Shown here: positions 35,749-45,900 of the stretch, piece by piece
How positions within the stretch are numbered: position 1 is the stretch's first letter
Layout of the letters: every line of letters begins with the position of its first letter
Source: G965216255 sp965216255
Lineage (GTDB): Bacteria > Bacteroidota > Rhodothermia > Rhodothermales > Bin80
Assembly: GCA_965216255.1 (NCBI GenBank)
Contig: OZ244148.1
Coordinates: forward strand, 4,340,001 to 4,404,000
DNA length: 64,000 nt
Reading direction: 5' to 3'
Translations under genes and position numbers: made by a program
Notes under the pieces: generated by a model
Database searches by the model: none
What the model was told of the DNA's origin: nothing
Seen by the model: the letters and a program-made list of their open reading frames with translations, nothing else

Positions 35749-36078
35749 TTGGAGATCAGCTTCGCCAAGTTGCGTCTCCAAAACCTCTTGGAAAGCAGGA
35801 GTCGTATTCGGCAGAAGTACGGTGCTGCTGCAGCGACAAATATACCTATACGCATAGCGGCGCTGCGAGACGCCGAGAATCTTGAGGGCATAGAACGCCT
35901 TGGCAACCTACATCCGCTTCGTCACAAAGAGCATGGCAAATTCGCTGTCAGCGTTGACAAGAGTCGCAGACTCGTTTTCGAACCCGATCATAGACCCGTC
36001 CCGAAACTACCAGACGGGGGCATTGATCGGAAACGCGTAACACGGGTCAAAATCTTGAACATAACAGACTATCACTGA
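35749..36078 (+). CDS. higB: HigB/RelE-type toxin
   Basis: 109 residues if translation begins at TTG 35749 (LEISFAKLRLQNLLESRSRI). The open frame runs further upstream to ATG 35686, but similarity begins here. The fold motifs are RIRQKYGAAAATNIPIRIAA, LRDAENLEGIERLGNLHPLR, HKEHGKFAVSVDKSRRLVFE and PDGGIDRKRVTRVKILNITD. These are typical of HigB-like ribosome-dependent mRNA interferases, here of the subgroup with a long acidic insertion (PVPKLPDGG). The antitoxin gene starts 5 bases after the stop, toxin first as usual in higBA. Confidence 0.8.
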   Translation: MEISFAKLRLQNLLESRSRIRQKYGAAAATNIPIRIAALRDAENLEGIERLGNLHPLRHKEHGKFAVSVDKSRRLVFEPDHRPVPKLPDGGIDRKRVTRVKILNITDYH

Positions 36079-36083
36079 CTGCC

Positions 36084-36779
36084 ATGATTAGATCATTCTT
36101 CAATCCCGATTGGGCCGTACACCCTGGCGAGGTATTGAAGCTGTATATAGAGGACCATGGGTTGACTAACGAGGAGATAGCCCTCCGTATGGGCGTTGAC
36201 ACTCCTTTTATGGATAGACTTGTCGCGGGAGGCATCGCGACGGTGGACCAAGACACGGCAATGATGCTGGAAACAGCGACGGGAGTGGATGCCGAATTCT
36301 GGAACAGAGTTGAGGCACGATACAAGAAGGACGTGATCAGACTAACACCCAAAATGGTCGGTCTATTCGACAACTTGGATTCCTTCACGAAGGTAATGGG
36401 GAATAGGGCCAAGCCGTTTAGAAACGCAGTTGTCGTAGGCATTCTTGACGGAGGAGACGAGGCTGAAAAGCGAATGGCTGGAATCCTGAAGGAGTCGGAC
36501 GACTTTTCCATACTTGTGGAATTATACGAGAATGTAGCTCACTTTGAGATCACCTTGGGGCAAGGTGGGGAAGCGTACATTGCCCTTGGGCCCAAACTTG
36601 TGTCCATAGTCACCGATAGCGCACCTCGAACCGCACCTGTTCACATGGCTTCTAAGACCGTCAGTGAACACCCATCTTACGTGCGCGATTATTTAAGCGC
36701 TTGGTATACCAGAAAAATCGCATGGGAAACGCCCGCTGAAGCCGCTACATTCTTGCACGGACCTAGTGTACTTGCCTAG
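36084..36779 (+). CDS. higA: HigA-type antitoxin with extended C-terminus
   Basis: 231 residues. The first 95 residues are a HigA-like helix-turn-helix domain: AVHPGEVLKLYIEDHGLTNE, EIALRMGVDTPFMDRLVAGG, ATGVDAEFWNRVEARYKKDV. The remaining ~135 residues (FTKVMGNRAKPFRNAVVVGI; DDFSILVELYENVAHFEITL; PSYVRDYLSAWYTRKIAWET) are not part of standard short HigA and I do not recognise them as a known domain. The stop codon TAG at 36777-36779 lies inside the 6-bp target duplication of the ISNCY-type element that follows, so the insertion left the protein unchanged. Confidence 0.75.
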   Translation: MIRSFFNPDWAVHPGEVLKLYIEDHGLTNEEIALRMGVDTPFMDRLVAGGIATVDQDTAMMLETATGVDAEFWNRVEARYKKDVIRLTPKMVGLFDNLDSFTKVMGNRAKPFRNAVVVGILDGGDEAEKRMAGILKESDDFSILVELYENVAHFEITLGQGGEAYIALGPKLVSIVTDSAPRTAPVHMASKTVSEHPSYVRDYLSAWYTRKIAWETPAEAATFLHGPSVLA

Positions 36780-37027
36780 CTCGTGCTTGCCCGAAAAAGA
36801 TTTGAGTAGTTTTTAGGCTTCAAGTCTGGATAAACTGTGCCAGTGGAAGGCATGTTCAAGTAACGTAATTACAAGAACTTCTGTGTCTTGATTAATCACA
36901 TATAGCAATCTCTAGACGCTTGTTCCCTAAATCTGATGTTCCTGCGAATGTCTTGCTTTTTTCGATATTATAGCCGTAATCACCCCGGTTTGAGCACTTT
37001 CACCCCAATATTCGACGCTTCTTTGCC

Positions 37028-38487
37028 ATGCGCGTAGTTCGCAAATCACAGTTTGAACTCGGGCAAGTACCCATCGACCAGATCAAGTTCAATTCCAAGT
37101 CAAGGGATGATGTCCCCGCCGTGCTGCGTGGTCTGCAGCATCTGTATTGCGATCCCCTCACCCGGAAGAAGATATTCGAGATCCTGAAAAAGCGACTGCG
37201 GCCAGATGTCAGCTTGGAACGCGGCCGCCCCGGTATGGATCTGTGGCAGGTCTTTGTCCTTGCCGTGATCCAAAAAGCCCTGAACTGCGACTTTGATCGC
37301 CTCTTGGACTATGCTGACCATCACGAGAAGCTGCGCCAGATGCTGGGGCACGCAGACTTTTACGACAAGAAGGAGCAAGTCCAACAGAGCGTCATCGACA
37401 ACGTAAGTCTGCTGACGGAAGATATTTTGGAAGAGATAAACCGCGTGGTGCTCACCTGTGGCCACCGCTTGGTAAAAAAAACGGCCGGAGGATCCGCTTC
37501 GCTGCCGGGCAGATTCGGCGGTAGCAAAGACGCACATGCACTGGCCCACGGACGTGAATCTTCTGTGGGATGCGATGCGATGCCTAATGCGGGATCTTAG
37601 GCGTACGTGCCGGGCGCACAAGATCTCAGGGTGGCGCATGTCTTGGAGTAGGCAAGTGCGACGGACATTCAATCGGGTGCGCACGCGCCGGCAGTGGCGA
37701 GACCCGGCGAGGGTGAAGAGCTATCTAAGTATGTGCCGCCAAGTTGTGCAGAAGGCGGACTGCACACTGAAGGTTTTAGAGCGGCGCGGGATTGCGTACG
37801 AGGAGATATCGCGCTATTTGCGGCATGCCAAGCGGCAAATAGACCAGGTAGAGCGCCGATTGATCAAGGGGGAAGTGATTGCGCACGGTGAGAAGGTCTT
37901 CTCGGTCCATGAGGAGCACACGCGTTGGATTAGCAAGGGCAAGGCAGGCGTGGTGGCGGAGCTAGGGGTGCCGGTATGCGTGCTGGCAGATCAATACCAG
38001 TTCATTCTGCGCCACCACATCCAGTGGGAAGCAGGAGACCAGGACATGATCGTGCCCTTCCTTACGGAGGCGAAGAAGCACTATCCGACACTCCGTTCGT
38101 GCAGTCTGGACAGGGGTTTTTACACGCCGACTCCGTTCGTGCAGTCTGGACAGGGGTTTTTACACGCCGAAGAATCGGGAGCAGCTGGACCGGCTACTCG
38201 ATTTGAACGTCATGCCCAAGAAGGGCCGGCGCACTCAGGAGGATCTGAAGAGGGAGACGGCAGAAGCCTTTGTGGAAGCGCGGCGCCAGCATCCGGCGAT
38301 AGAGTCGGCCACGGGCAATTTGAATCACCGCGGGCTGGGGCTGGTGCGTACGCACGGTTCCAGAGGGTTTGCCCGGACGGTGGCCTTGGTGATGGTAGCG
38401 GCCAACGTACACCGAATCGGTCTATTGCTGAAGAAGCAGGAAGAAAGGCGACGGCACCGGCATAAAGCCCACAGCCGAGCGGCGTAG
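37028..38487 (+). pseudogene. ISNCY-type transposase, frameshifted (copy A)
   Basis: Compared with the intact 475-residue transposase of copy B, this reading frame is broken at several places: a shift near 37485 (after LVKK), loss of two codons near 37640, and a 40-bp tandem duplication at 38091-38170 that shifts the frame again. The remaining frames still show GLQHLYCDPLTRKKIFEILK, RPGMDLWQVFVLAVIQKALN, MSWSRQVRRTF and the C-terminal RTVALVMVAANVHRIGLLLK. The element is defective but its ends are intact and could be mobilised in trans. Confidence 0.8.
38091..38170 (+). repeat. Two tandem copies of a 40-bp unit in ISNCY copy A
   Basis: CTCCGTTCGTGCAGTCTGGA plus the next 20 bases occur twice in perfect succession (38091-38130, 38131-38170). 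Copy B has a single unit. The unit length is not a multiple of three, so it destroys the frame. Confidence 0.9.
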
Positions 38488-38828
38488 GCCCGCTCGCGCG
38501 GCCGCATGGGAGTAAGACTTTCCCTCCTTCACAAGAGGAGAGCGCCTACCTGTCTCGTTGTCCCATAGATTCGGGGCATACCACCGCCGATCAGTGGTTG
38601 GTAAGCTCGAAATTCGGAGTTGGCTCGCTATGCCCTTTCCCCTCCATGCAGGCCCCGCTACCCACCGAATAGCAGTCCCCCAAACCGCATTTCACCAAAA
38701 AGCCTGCTTTTTCTGGCAAGCACTAGCTCGGATCGCATGTCCAGAGGAATACCCATGCATCTGTAGTGCAAGATCACCCTCCATACGCCTACGCGTAGTC
38801 TACTGCGGCTTTGTCCGGTTATTGGCCG

Positions 38829-39766
38829 CTACGCCACCAATTCCCGCCACAGCAGCCGTTTGCCTGCCATAGAGGCTGCGACGTGGGCCATTTGGTCTGC
38901 CGTGTCCATGTGCCGGACGTTGTGCTTACCGGCAAACTGGTTCACGTAGCGTTGTAGGTGCTTGGGCGACATCTGGTGGTACACGCCGTGATAGGCCCGC
39001 TTGAGAACGGCCCAGAAGCTCTCCACACCGTTAGTATGTGCCTGCACGTACTCGGACACAGAATGCTTTACTGATTCGTGGTTTGGCAGGCCCTTGTACG
39101 ACCGTGCATCATCCGTGTAGACCTTCGCGCCATCGGCGCTCGTTTCGTTCACGAATCCCTTTAGCGTTGGCCCGTCCGTATTCTCTACGACCTTGGCCGT
39201 AACGTTGCCGGTAGCGCGGTCACGGGCGCCTACCACGGCAGTCTTGGCTACGGGGCGCGTCCTAGATTCGCCTTCTTGTGCGAGTGTTTGTTTTTCTCAA
39301 GGCCGCCTACGTACGTCTCATCGACTTCTACCGGCCCTTCAAACTCTGGCATAACGTCCATACGGAACGCTTCACGGATTCGCTGCAACATGAACCAGGC
39401 GGTCGGCTGGCTAATTGCAATGTCGCGGCGCAGCTTCATGCTGGACACGCCTTTTAGGCTGGTCATTTCGATGTATACGGCATACACCCATTTCAGCAAG
39501 GGCATGTTTGAAGCTGCCAAGACAGTTCCCGTGCGTACGCTGAACGTCCGTTTGCACGGGCGGCACCGATATGGCATGGTCTTGTGCGTTCCTTCGTAAA
39601 CGTTTTTTCCTTTGCAGCGTGGGCAACGCAGGCCATCGGGCCACATTATGAATTCAAACCACTTCCGCGCTGCCTGTTCGTCAGGGAACAATTTCGAGAG
39701 TTGCATCAGACTGATACCTTCGCGATTGTAGCGGCCCGGCGCGATTCTCGTATTCATTTTTGGCAT
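38829..39766 (-). pseudogene. IS1595-family transposase, single frameshift
   Basis: 39766-39248 gives the N-terminus: zinc ribbon CPRCKGKNVYEGTHKTMPYR and CRPCKRTFSVRTGTVL, then DETYVGGLEKNKHSHKK. After LGR a one-base shift near 39250 produces a stop. The other frame (39236-38829) resumes with VVGARDRATGNVTAKVV, KVYTDDARSYKGLPNHES and NGVESFWAVLKRAYHG to the end. It belongs to a different IS1595 subtype from the intact copy at 27263. As read it is inactive, and a sequencing error or frameshifting at that site cannot be excluded. Confidence 0.8.
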
Positions 39767-39930
39767 GATCCAGTCTGTTTGATCTACTACCTTATGCGTG
39801 GTAACGGATCGGCTGTTTCACTATTCTTTATAATTCCCCAAAATAGAGTCAAGTCGTACGTCTCCTGTCCTTTTGAAGGTGCCAGTTTTAGGAATGTTGT
39901 TTGCCATTGTTCTTAGCCTGGTATGGATGG

Positions 39931-42900
39931 TCACCACTGTATCGCTGCCCGTGCGGTCACTCCGTAGGCGACGGGTTGCCAGGAATTGATGGTTTCCCGT
40001 GCCGTTCCGGATGCGGAGAGCGCCAGTCCGTTGTGCATTCTCACTTCGTAGCCTAGTCGATAGTCCCGGCCGCTGTTGCGCAGAGCCACGGCCAGGACCG
40101 GCCTTGCCATGCCCGTTTCATTCGCTAGCAGGGTGCCGTAGCCAAAGAGCACCTCAATGCGCTTCTGGCCGGGCGGGCTGATCGCCGCGTCCACGACCGA
40201 ATCGTGGCGCCAGAGCGCCTGCATGCCGCCGGACTGTGCGTGACCCCATACCGGGCGTATCTCGGCGGTAGGCCCGAGTCCTTGCGGCTCGCCGTAGCGC
40301 AGCGCCGCCGCCACGCCCCACTCCGCAAGCCCGCCATTGGCATGCTTCATTAGACCGCGCGAACTCACTTCCGCCCGCAATCTGCTTCCCGGACGCGCCA
40401 GGCGCAGACCGCCTCCCGTTTCGAGCCCCAGCCCCGTCTCCGCGTCCCCGCCGTCCCGACGAAGAGCGGCCTCCAGATACGGATGTATTGATCTGCTCAG
40501 TACGACGCTGCCTTCCAGCCCTGCCCGCAGGCGGCTGACGCTGACGTTTGCCCTTTTCTTTGCCTCAGCGCGCGCAAACAAGGCATCCGCCTTGTACGAG
40601 AGCCTCCCCCTGGTGCTGCTTGCCAGCGTTCCCGTGGCTCCCGCCGCCACTAGGCGTGAGCCAAGGTCCGCCTGCACGTGCTCTGCGCCTTCGACCTCCA
40701 CCGAGCCGCGCCCCAGGCCCGCCAGCGCCCAGATGTTGGTTGACTGCAGACGGTAGCTCACATACGGATAGGCACCCGTGAGCATTGAGCCCGTTTCCCC
40801 TTCTGCCGCATACGCCGCGAACGTTCCTGCAGCCTGGCTGTGCGAGAGCATCAGCCCCGCCATGAGGCCGCTCTTCCACCGGTAGTCCGCGCCTACAGCC
40901 GCTGTCGTGACATCTGCGCTTAGTGACAGCGCGCCCTCTTTGCCACTCAGCCGTGTGAACGCCCCGCGGCCCCACACGCTGTAGGCTCCGGTGCGGGCGG
41001 CCAGCCCACAGCCCGAGAGCAGCTCGCCCGCCGACGGATTCCAGTTCGGGTTCGCGTACCGCAACGCCTGCAGGCTCTCTCCGGCCACGGGGGCGCACGC
41101 GGGATCAATGTCTAGCCACTGCAATCGCTCTGCCATCGCCTCCACCACATGCCCCGCTGCCGTGCGCGCAAACCGTGCGAGGTACGCCTTGAGCACGCCC
41201 TCCTCAACGGACTCTTCCTCCACAATGGTCGCTGTGGCGACGGCATCCTCCAACATCGCGTTCGAGGCCGATTCCAGTGCGAGCGAAAACGTCTCCTTCC
41301 GCCAGTCTCTCTCGTCTCGTAGCAATCTTACGTGCACTTCTTCCTCCATGTCTCCCGGCGCAAACGCGAGCGTGCCGGACGCCATTACATAGTCCGCTCC
41401 CGCCTGGGCCGTGCCGTCGAAGGTTCGGTATGTGGCCGTAACCAGGCGAGCGCTCGGCACGGAGAGGCTTACCGTAAAGATTGCCTCGCCCCCGCTGGCG
41501 GTAATGTCGTCAATCCGCAGCAGCGGCACCCCGTCATTGTCTACGATCGTGCCGGTGCCCGCTGCCCGCGCAATAGCCGCGTTCGTCGGCCGCGAGAGCG
41601 TCACCCGGAAGGTTTCCTCCGCCTCCTCGTCCAGTTCGTCGTCCAGCACACTAATTGACAGCACGCCCTTCGTGCTTCCGCGTTCGAAGGCCACGATCCC
41701 GCGCGAAGCCGTGTAGTCCAGGCCCGCTTCCGCCTCAATATCCGAGCTCTCGAAGCGGACGCTCACCACGCGCGAGCTGGCCCGGCTCAGCCGCACCGGT
41801 AGATGCAGAATGCGCGCATCCTCCATTGCCTGGGCGTCATGAATGCTGATCGTTACCGGCTCGTCATTGTCCGTGATGGTGCCCCGGCCCGTGCCATCTG
41901 TAATCTCGGCGTTTTCCGCTCCGCTCAGCTTAACCAGGAATGTCTCGTCTTCCTCGGCCAGATCGTCCGACAGAATCAGCACCGTGATCGTGCCTGCAGT
42001 CTCCCCGGGCGCGATGCGCAGCGTGCCCGTTGCGCCCTCGTAGTCCGCGCCCATGGTCGCCGTCTCGTCCTCGGTGGCATACGCCACGCTCACCGCCGCC
42101 GCGCTCGGCCCGCTCAGCGTCACCGAGAAGACCGCACTGCCTGCGTCTTCGGCCACCGCTACATCGTCTATGTTAAGAGACGGCTCCGCGTCGTTGTCCA
42201 GGATCGTGCCGGTGCCCGTGGCCAAACGCAGGCTCGCATTCTGCGCGCCGCTCAGCGAAAGCGAAAATGTCTCGTCTCCCTCTCTTACGTCGTCCTCAAA
42301 AATGGGCACCGTGATCATGCCTGCAGTTTCCCCAGGCGCGATGTGCAGGGTGCCCGTTGCGCTCTCGTAGTCCGCCCCCGCCGTGGCCGTGCCGTCCGTG
42401 GTCGCATACATGGCCGTAACCTCGAAAGAACCAGGGTTACTTAGCGTGACGGCAAACGCCGCGCTGCCGTCCCCTTCGCCCACCCGCACACTGCTTACCA
42501 CGTTCAGCACAGGTTGGCCGTCGTCATCGACGATCGTGCCCGTCGCCTCCGGCAAAGCATACTCCGCATTCTCTGCTTTGCTCAGCGATACAGTGAATGT
42601 CTCGTTGGGCTCGTCCAAATCGTCATCCAAAAGGTCCACCGCTATCGTTTTCTGCGTCTCTCCGGGCTCGAATCTCAGACGGCCCGCCGCGCGGACGTAG
42701 TCCACGCCCTGCGTAGCCGAAGCCTGCTGCGTCTCGTAGGCCGTGCTCACCGCGAGCGAACTCGAAGCATCCAGACTGATCACAAACAACATCTGTCCGG
42801 CATCCTCATTCGCCCGCGCATTCGCTATTCGGAGGTTAAGCAGGTCATTGTCCACGATCGTGCCGGTGCCCTGGGCATCGGCAATCTCCGCATTCTGCGC

Positions 42901-45900
42901 GCCGCTTAGCACAAGCGCAAATGCCTCGGTACCCTCCCGCTCCGCGTCGTCCAAAATGGGCACCCCAATGGTTCCGCCCTGCACACCCGGCACAATTTCC
43001 AGCGTGCCCGTTCTTTCTTCGTAGTCCGCAGCTGCCGTCGCAGCGCCGTCGATTGTGGCGTAATTCACCCTGACAGTTTGCGCCGGATTCGCCCGGTCCA
43101 GCGACACCGTAAACCGGGCCTCGCCATCGGCCTCGCCAACCACCACGTTATCTACGCTCAGACGATACACATCGTTGTCCCGGATCGTGCCCTCACCCGT
43201 TGCTTCGCCTAGTTCCGCGCCCGTAGGATTGCTCAAATTGAGCGTAAAAGTCTCGTCGCCTTCGACAAGAGCGTCTTCGATCACGTTTACCTCCACTTGA
43301 CCGCTTATCTGTCCCGGAGGAATCACGAGTGCCCCGGAGGCCGGATGGAAATCCTGTCCTGTCGTCGCCGAGCCGTCGAGGCTCGCATACTGCACCCTGA
43401 CCGAACGAATGGACGGCACATTCAGGCTCACCGTGAACTTGGCCTGCGCGTCATCCTCATTCGCTACAACGTCATCTATGGACAAAACCGGCAAGTCGTC
43501 GTCATTAATCGTCACCGTCGCCGCGCCGCGCGATATTTCCGCACCCGCCGGACTTGTGAGCGTAACGGTAAAGGTCTCGGCCGCCTCCACAGTGAGATCA
43601 TTCAGAATGGTCACTTCAATGCGCGCTTCCGTATCCTTCGCCGGTATCGTGAGCGTGCCGCTCTGTACTGTGTAGTCTTCGCCAACGGTTGCTGTGCCGT
43701 CCGAGGTCGCATACTGCACGGTAACCGCCTCATCCGAGGCCGGGCTCAGCGTCACATGCACACGCACCGCGCCCGCACTCTCCTGCGTCGTCAAGTCCGA
43801 TATGGTAAGCGCCGCCGCCCCATCATCGTCCAAGATCGTCACCCCGGACGTGCTGCGTACAATCTCCGCGTTCCCCGACGCATTGCTGAGGCGCACCACA
43901 AAAGTCTCGCTCGCCTCGTCCACTGCATCATTCAGCACCGTCACATTGATAGTCTGCTCCGTCGCGCCGGGCGCGAAGGTGACAACGCCGCTGTCTGCCT
44001 CGTAGTCCGTGGCCGCAGTCGCCGTACCGTCTGCCGTTGCCCAGTCCACGGTCACGGCCGTGCTCCGGGCAGGACTAAGTCGCACCCTGACCTCGGACGT
44101 GCCTGCGTCCTCCAGTACCGTCGCGTCCGCTATCGCAAGATCCGAACGCGTGTCATTGTCCAGGATCGTCACTGTGGCCGCTTCCGCTGCTATATTCGCG
44201 TTCTGCGCTCCGCTCAGCCGCACCTGGAACGCCTCATCCCCTTCGATCAGATCATCTTCCAGAATCGCAATCCGGACGCTCTCCTGCGTGTCGCCGGGTG
44301 CGAAGACCAACTCCGATGTGCTTGCCGTGTAGTCAGCTCCCGCCGCCGCCGTGCCGTCCTCCGTGGCAATATGCACCCGGACCTCCGCCTCGCGTGCCGA
44401 GGTCAGGCGCACGAATACAACGGCTTCGCCTACATGCTCAGACACCGACGCCCCGCTTACCTCCAGCGTCGGTGCATCGTCATCGTCAATGATCGTCGCC
44501 GTGCCGACCGCCTGCTCCAGTCCCGCCGCCGAGGCATCGCTCAGCACGATGCGAAATGTCTCGTCTGCCTCGTCGAAGCTGTCATCTGCAATGGCCACTG
44601 CAATCGGCTGCTGCGTCATGCCCGGCGCAAACGTCACCGTACCGCGCGTCTCCGAATAGTCCGACCCCGCCCGCGCCGTGCCGTCTTCCGTCGCGTAGTC
44701 AACGGCCACGTCCCATGGGCTCGCCGATGTCATCGTTACTGTGAAGCTTGCGTTGCCCTCGGCCTCGCCCACTCTCACGTCAGCGTCTATGCTCACGCCA
44801 GGCTCGTTGTCCAGTATCGTGCCGGTCGCCTCTGCGTCGTACAGGGAAGCTCCCGCAGGAGCGCTCAGCCGCACCGTGAACGTCTCATTGTCCTCGTCTT
44901 CCGCGTCATCTGTAATGGGTACGCGTATCTCTTTCGATACGGCTCCCGCTGCCAGAGTCAGCGTGCCGCGTGATTCGATATAGTCCGAGCCGGCCTCCGC
45001 CGTGCCGTCCGACGTAGCATAGTGTACGGTCACATCGCTTGCCTGCGGCTCGCTCAGCCTCACCTGAAAGACCGCCGCTGCTGCGCTCTCGCTCACACGG
45101 GCATCCGCAATTTGCAGCGTGGCCGCCACGCCATTGTCGATCACCTTCACCGCGACCGTGGTGGTAATGTCGACATAGTCGCCTCCGTTTGCCGTCAACG
45201 TAAGCGTTGCGTTGTCATCTACCGCATCATCGTCTTCTGCCGCCTTGAGCGTCACCGTCTGGTCCTCGTCCCAGTTGTCTGTCGTAAACGTCAGACTTGT
45301 TGGAGACGGAGTCACGTCCGTGCCCACGTGTCCGGTGATCGCTACCATCACATTTGCCGCCGGCTCGCTTGCCAAGTGAACCTCGAAGCTCTTTCCAATG
45401 GCGTCTCCCTCGGCTATCTCCAGTTCTGTCGGTTCCACCACCAGGTCCGGTGTGTCGTCGTCGTCCACCGTCACAGTGACCGTGGCCGTAACATCCACGT
45501 AGTCGCCTCCGTTTGCCGTCAACCTCAGCGTTGCCTTGTCATTTACCGCGTCATCGTCTTCTGCCGCCTTGAGCGTCACCGTCTGGTCCTCGTCCCAGTT
45601 GTCTGTCGTAAACGTCAGACTTGTCGGAGACGGAGTCACGTCCGTGCCCGCGTGTCCGGTGATCGCCACCGTCACGTTTGCCGTCGGCTCGCTCGCCAGC
45701 TGAACTTCGAAACTCTTCCCATTGGCGTCTCCCTCGGCTATCTCCAGTTCTGTCGGTTCCACCACCAGGTCCGGTGTGTCGTCATCGTCCACCGTCACAG
45801 TGACCGTGGCCGTAACATCCACGTAGTCGCCTCCGTTTGCCGTCAGCCTCAGCATCTCCTCCTCGTCTTTCGCATCATCGTCCTGCACCGCTGTCACCGT

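Larger units (their letters stand above)
36783..38723 (+). mobile_element. ISNCY/ISLdr1-like element, copy A, with 6-bp target duplication
   Basis: The terminal repeats are GTGCTTGCCCGAAAAAG at the left and CTTTTTCTGGCAAGCAC at the right. The flanks TAGCTC at 36777-36782 and 38724-38729 are identical, defining the element precisely. It is 29 bases longer than intact copy B, consistent with a 40-bp duplication less small deletions. Confidence 0.85.

Noticed and set aside
43297..44973. 558-codon plus-strand open frame inside the Calx-beta gene
   Set aside because: Same reason: Arg-rich, low-complexity antisense shadow of repeated Calx-beta codons.
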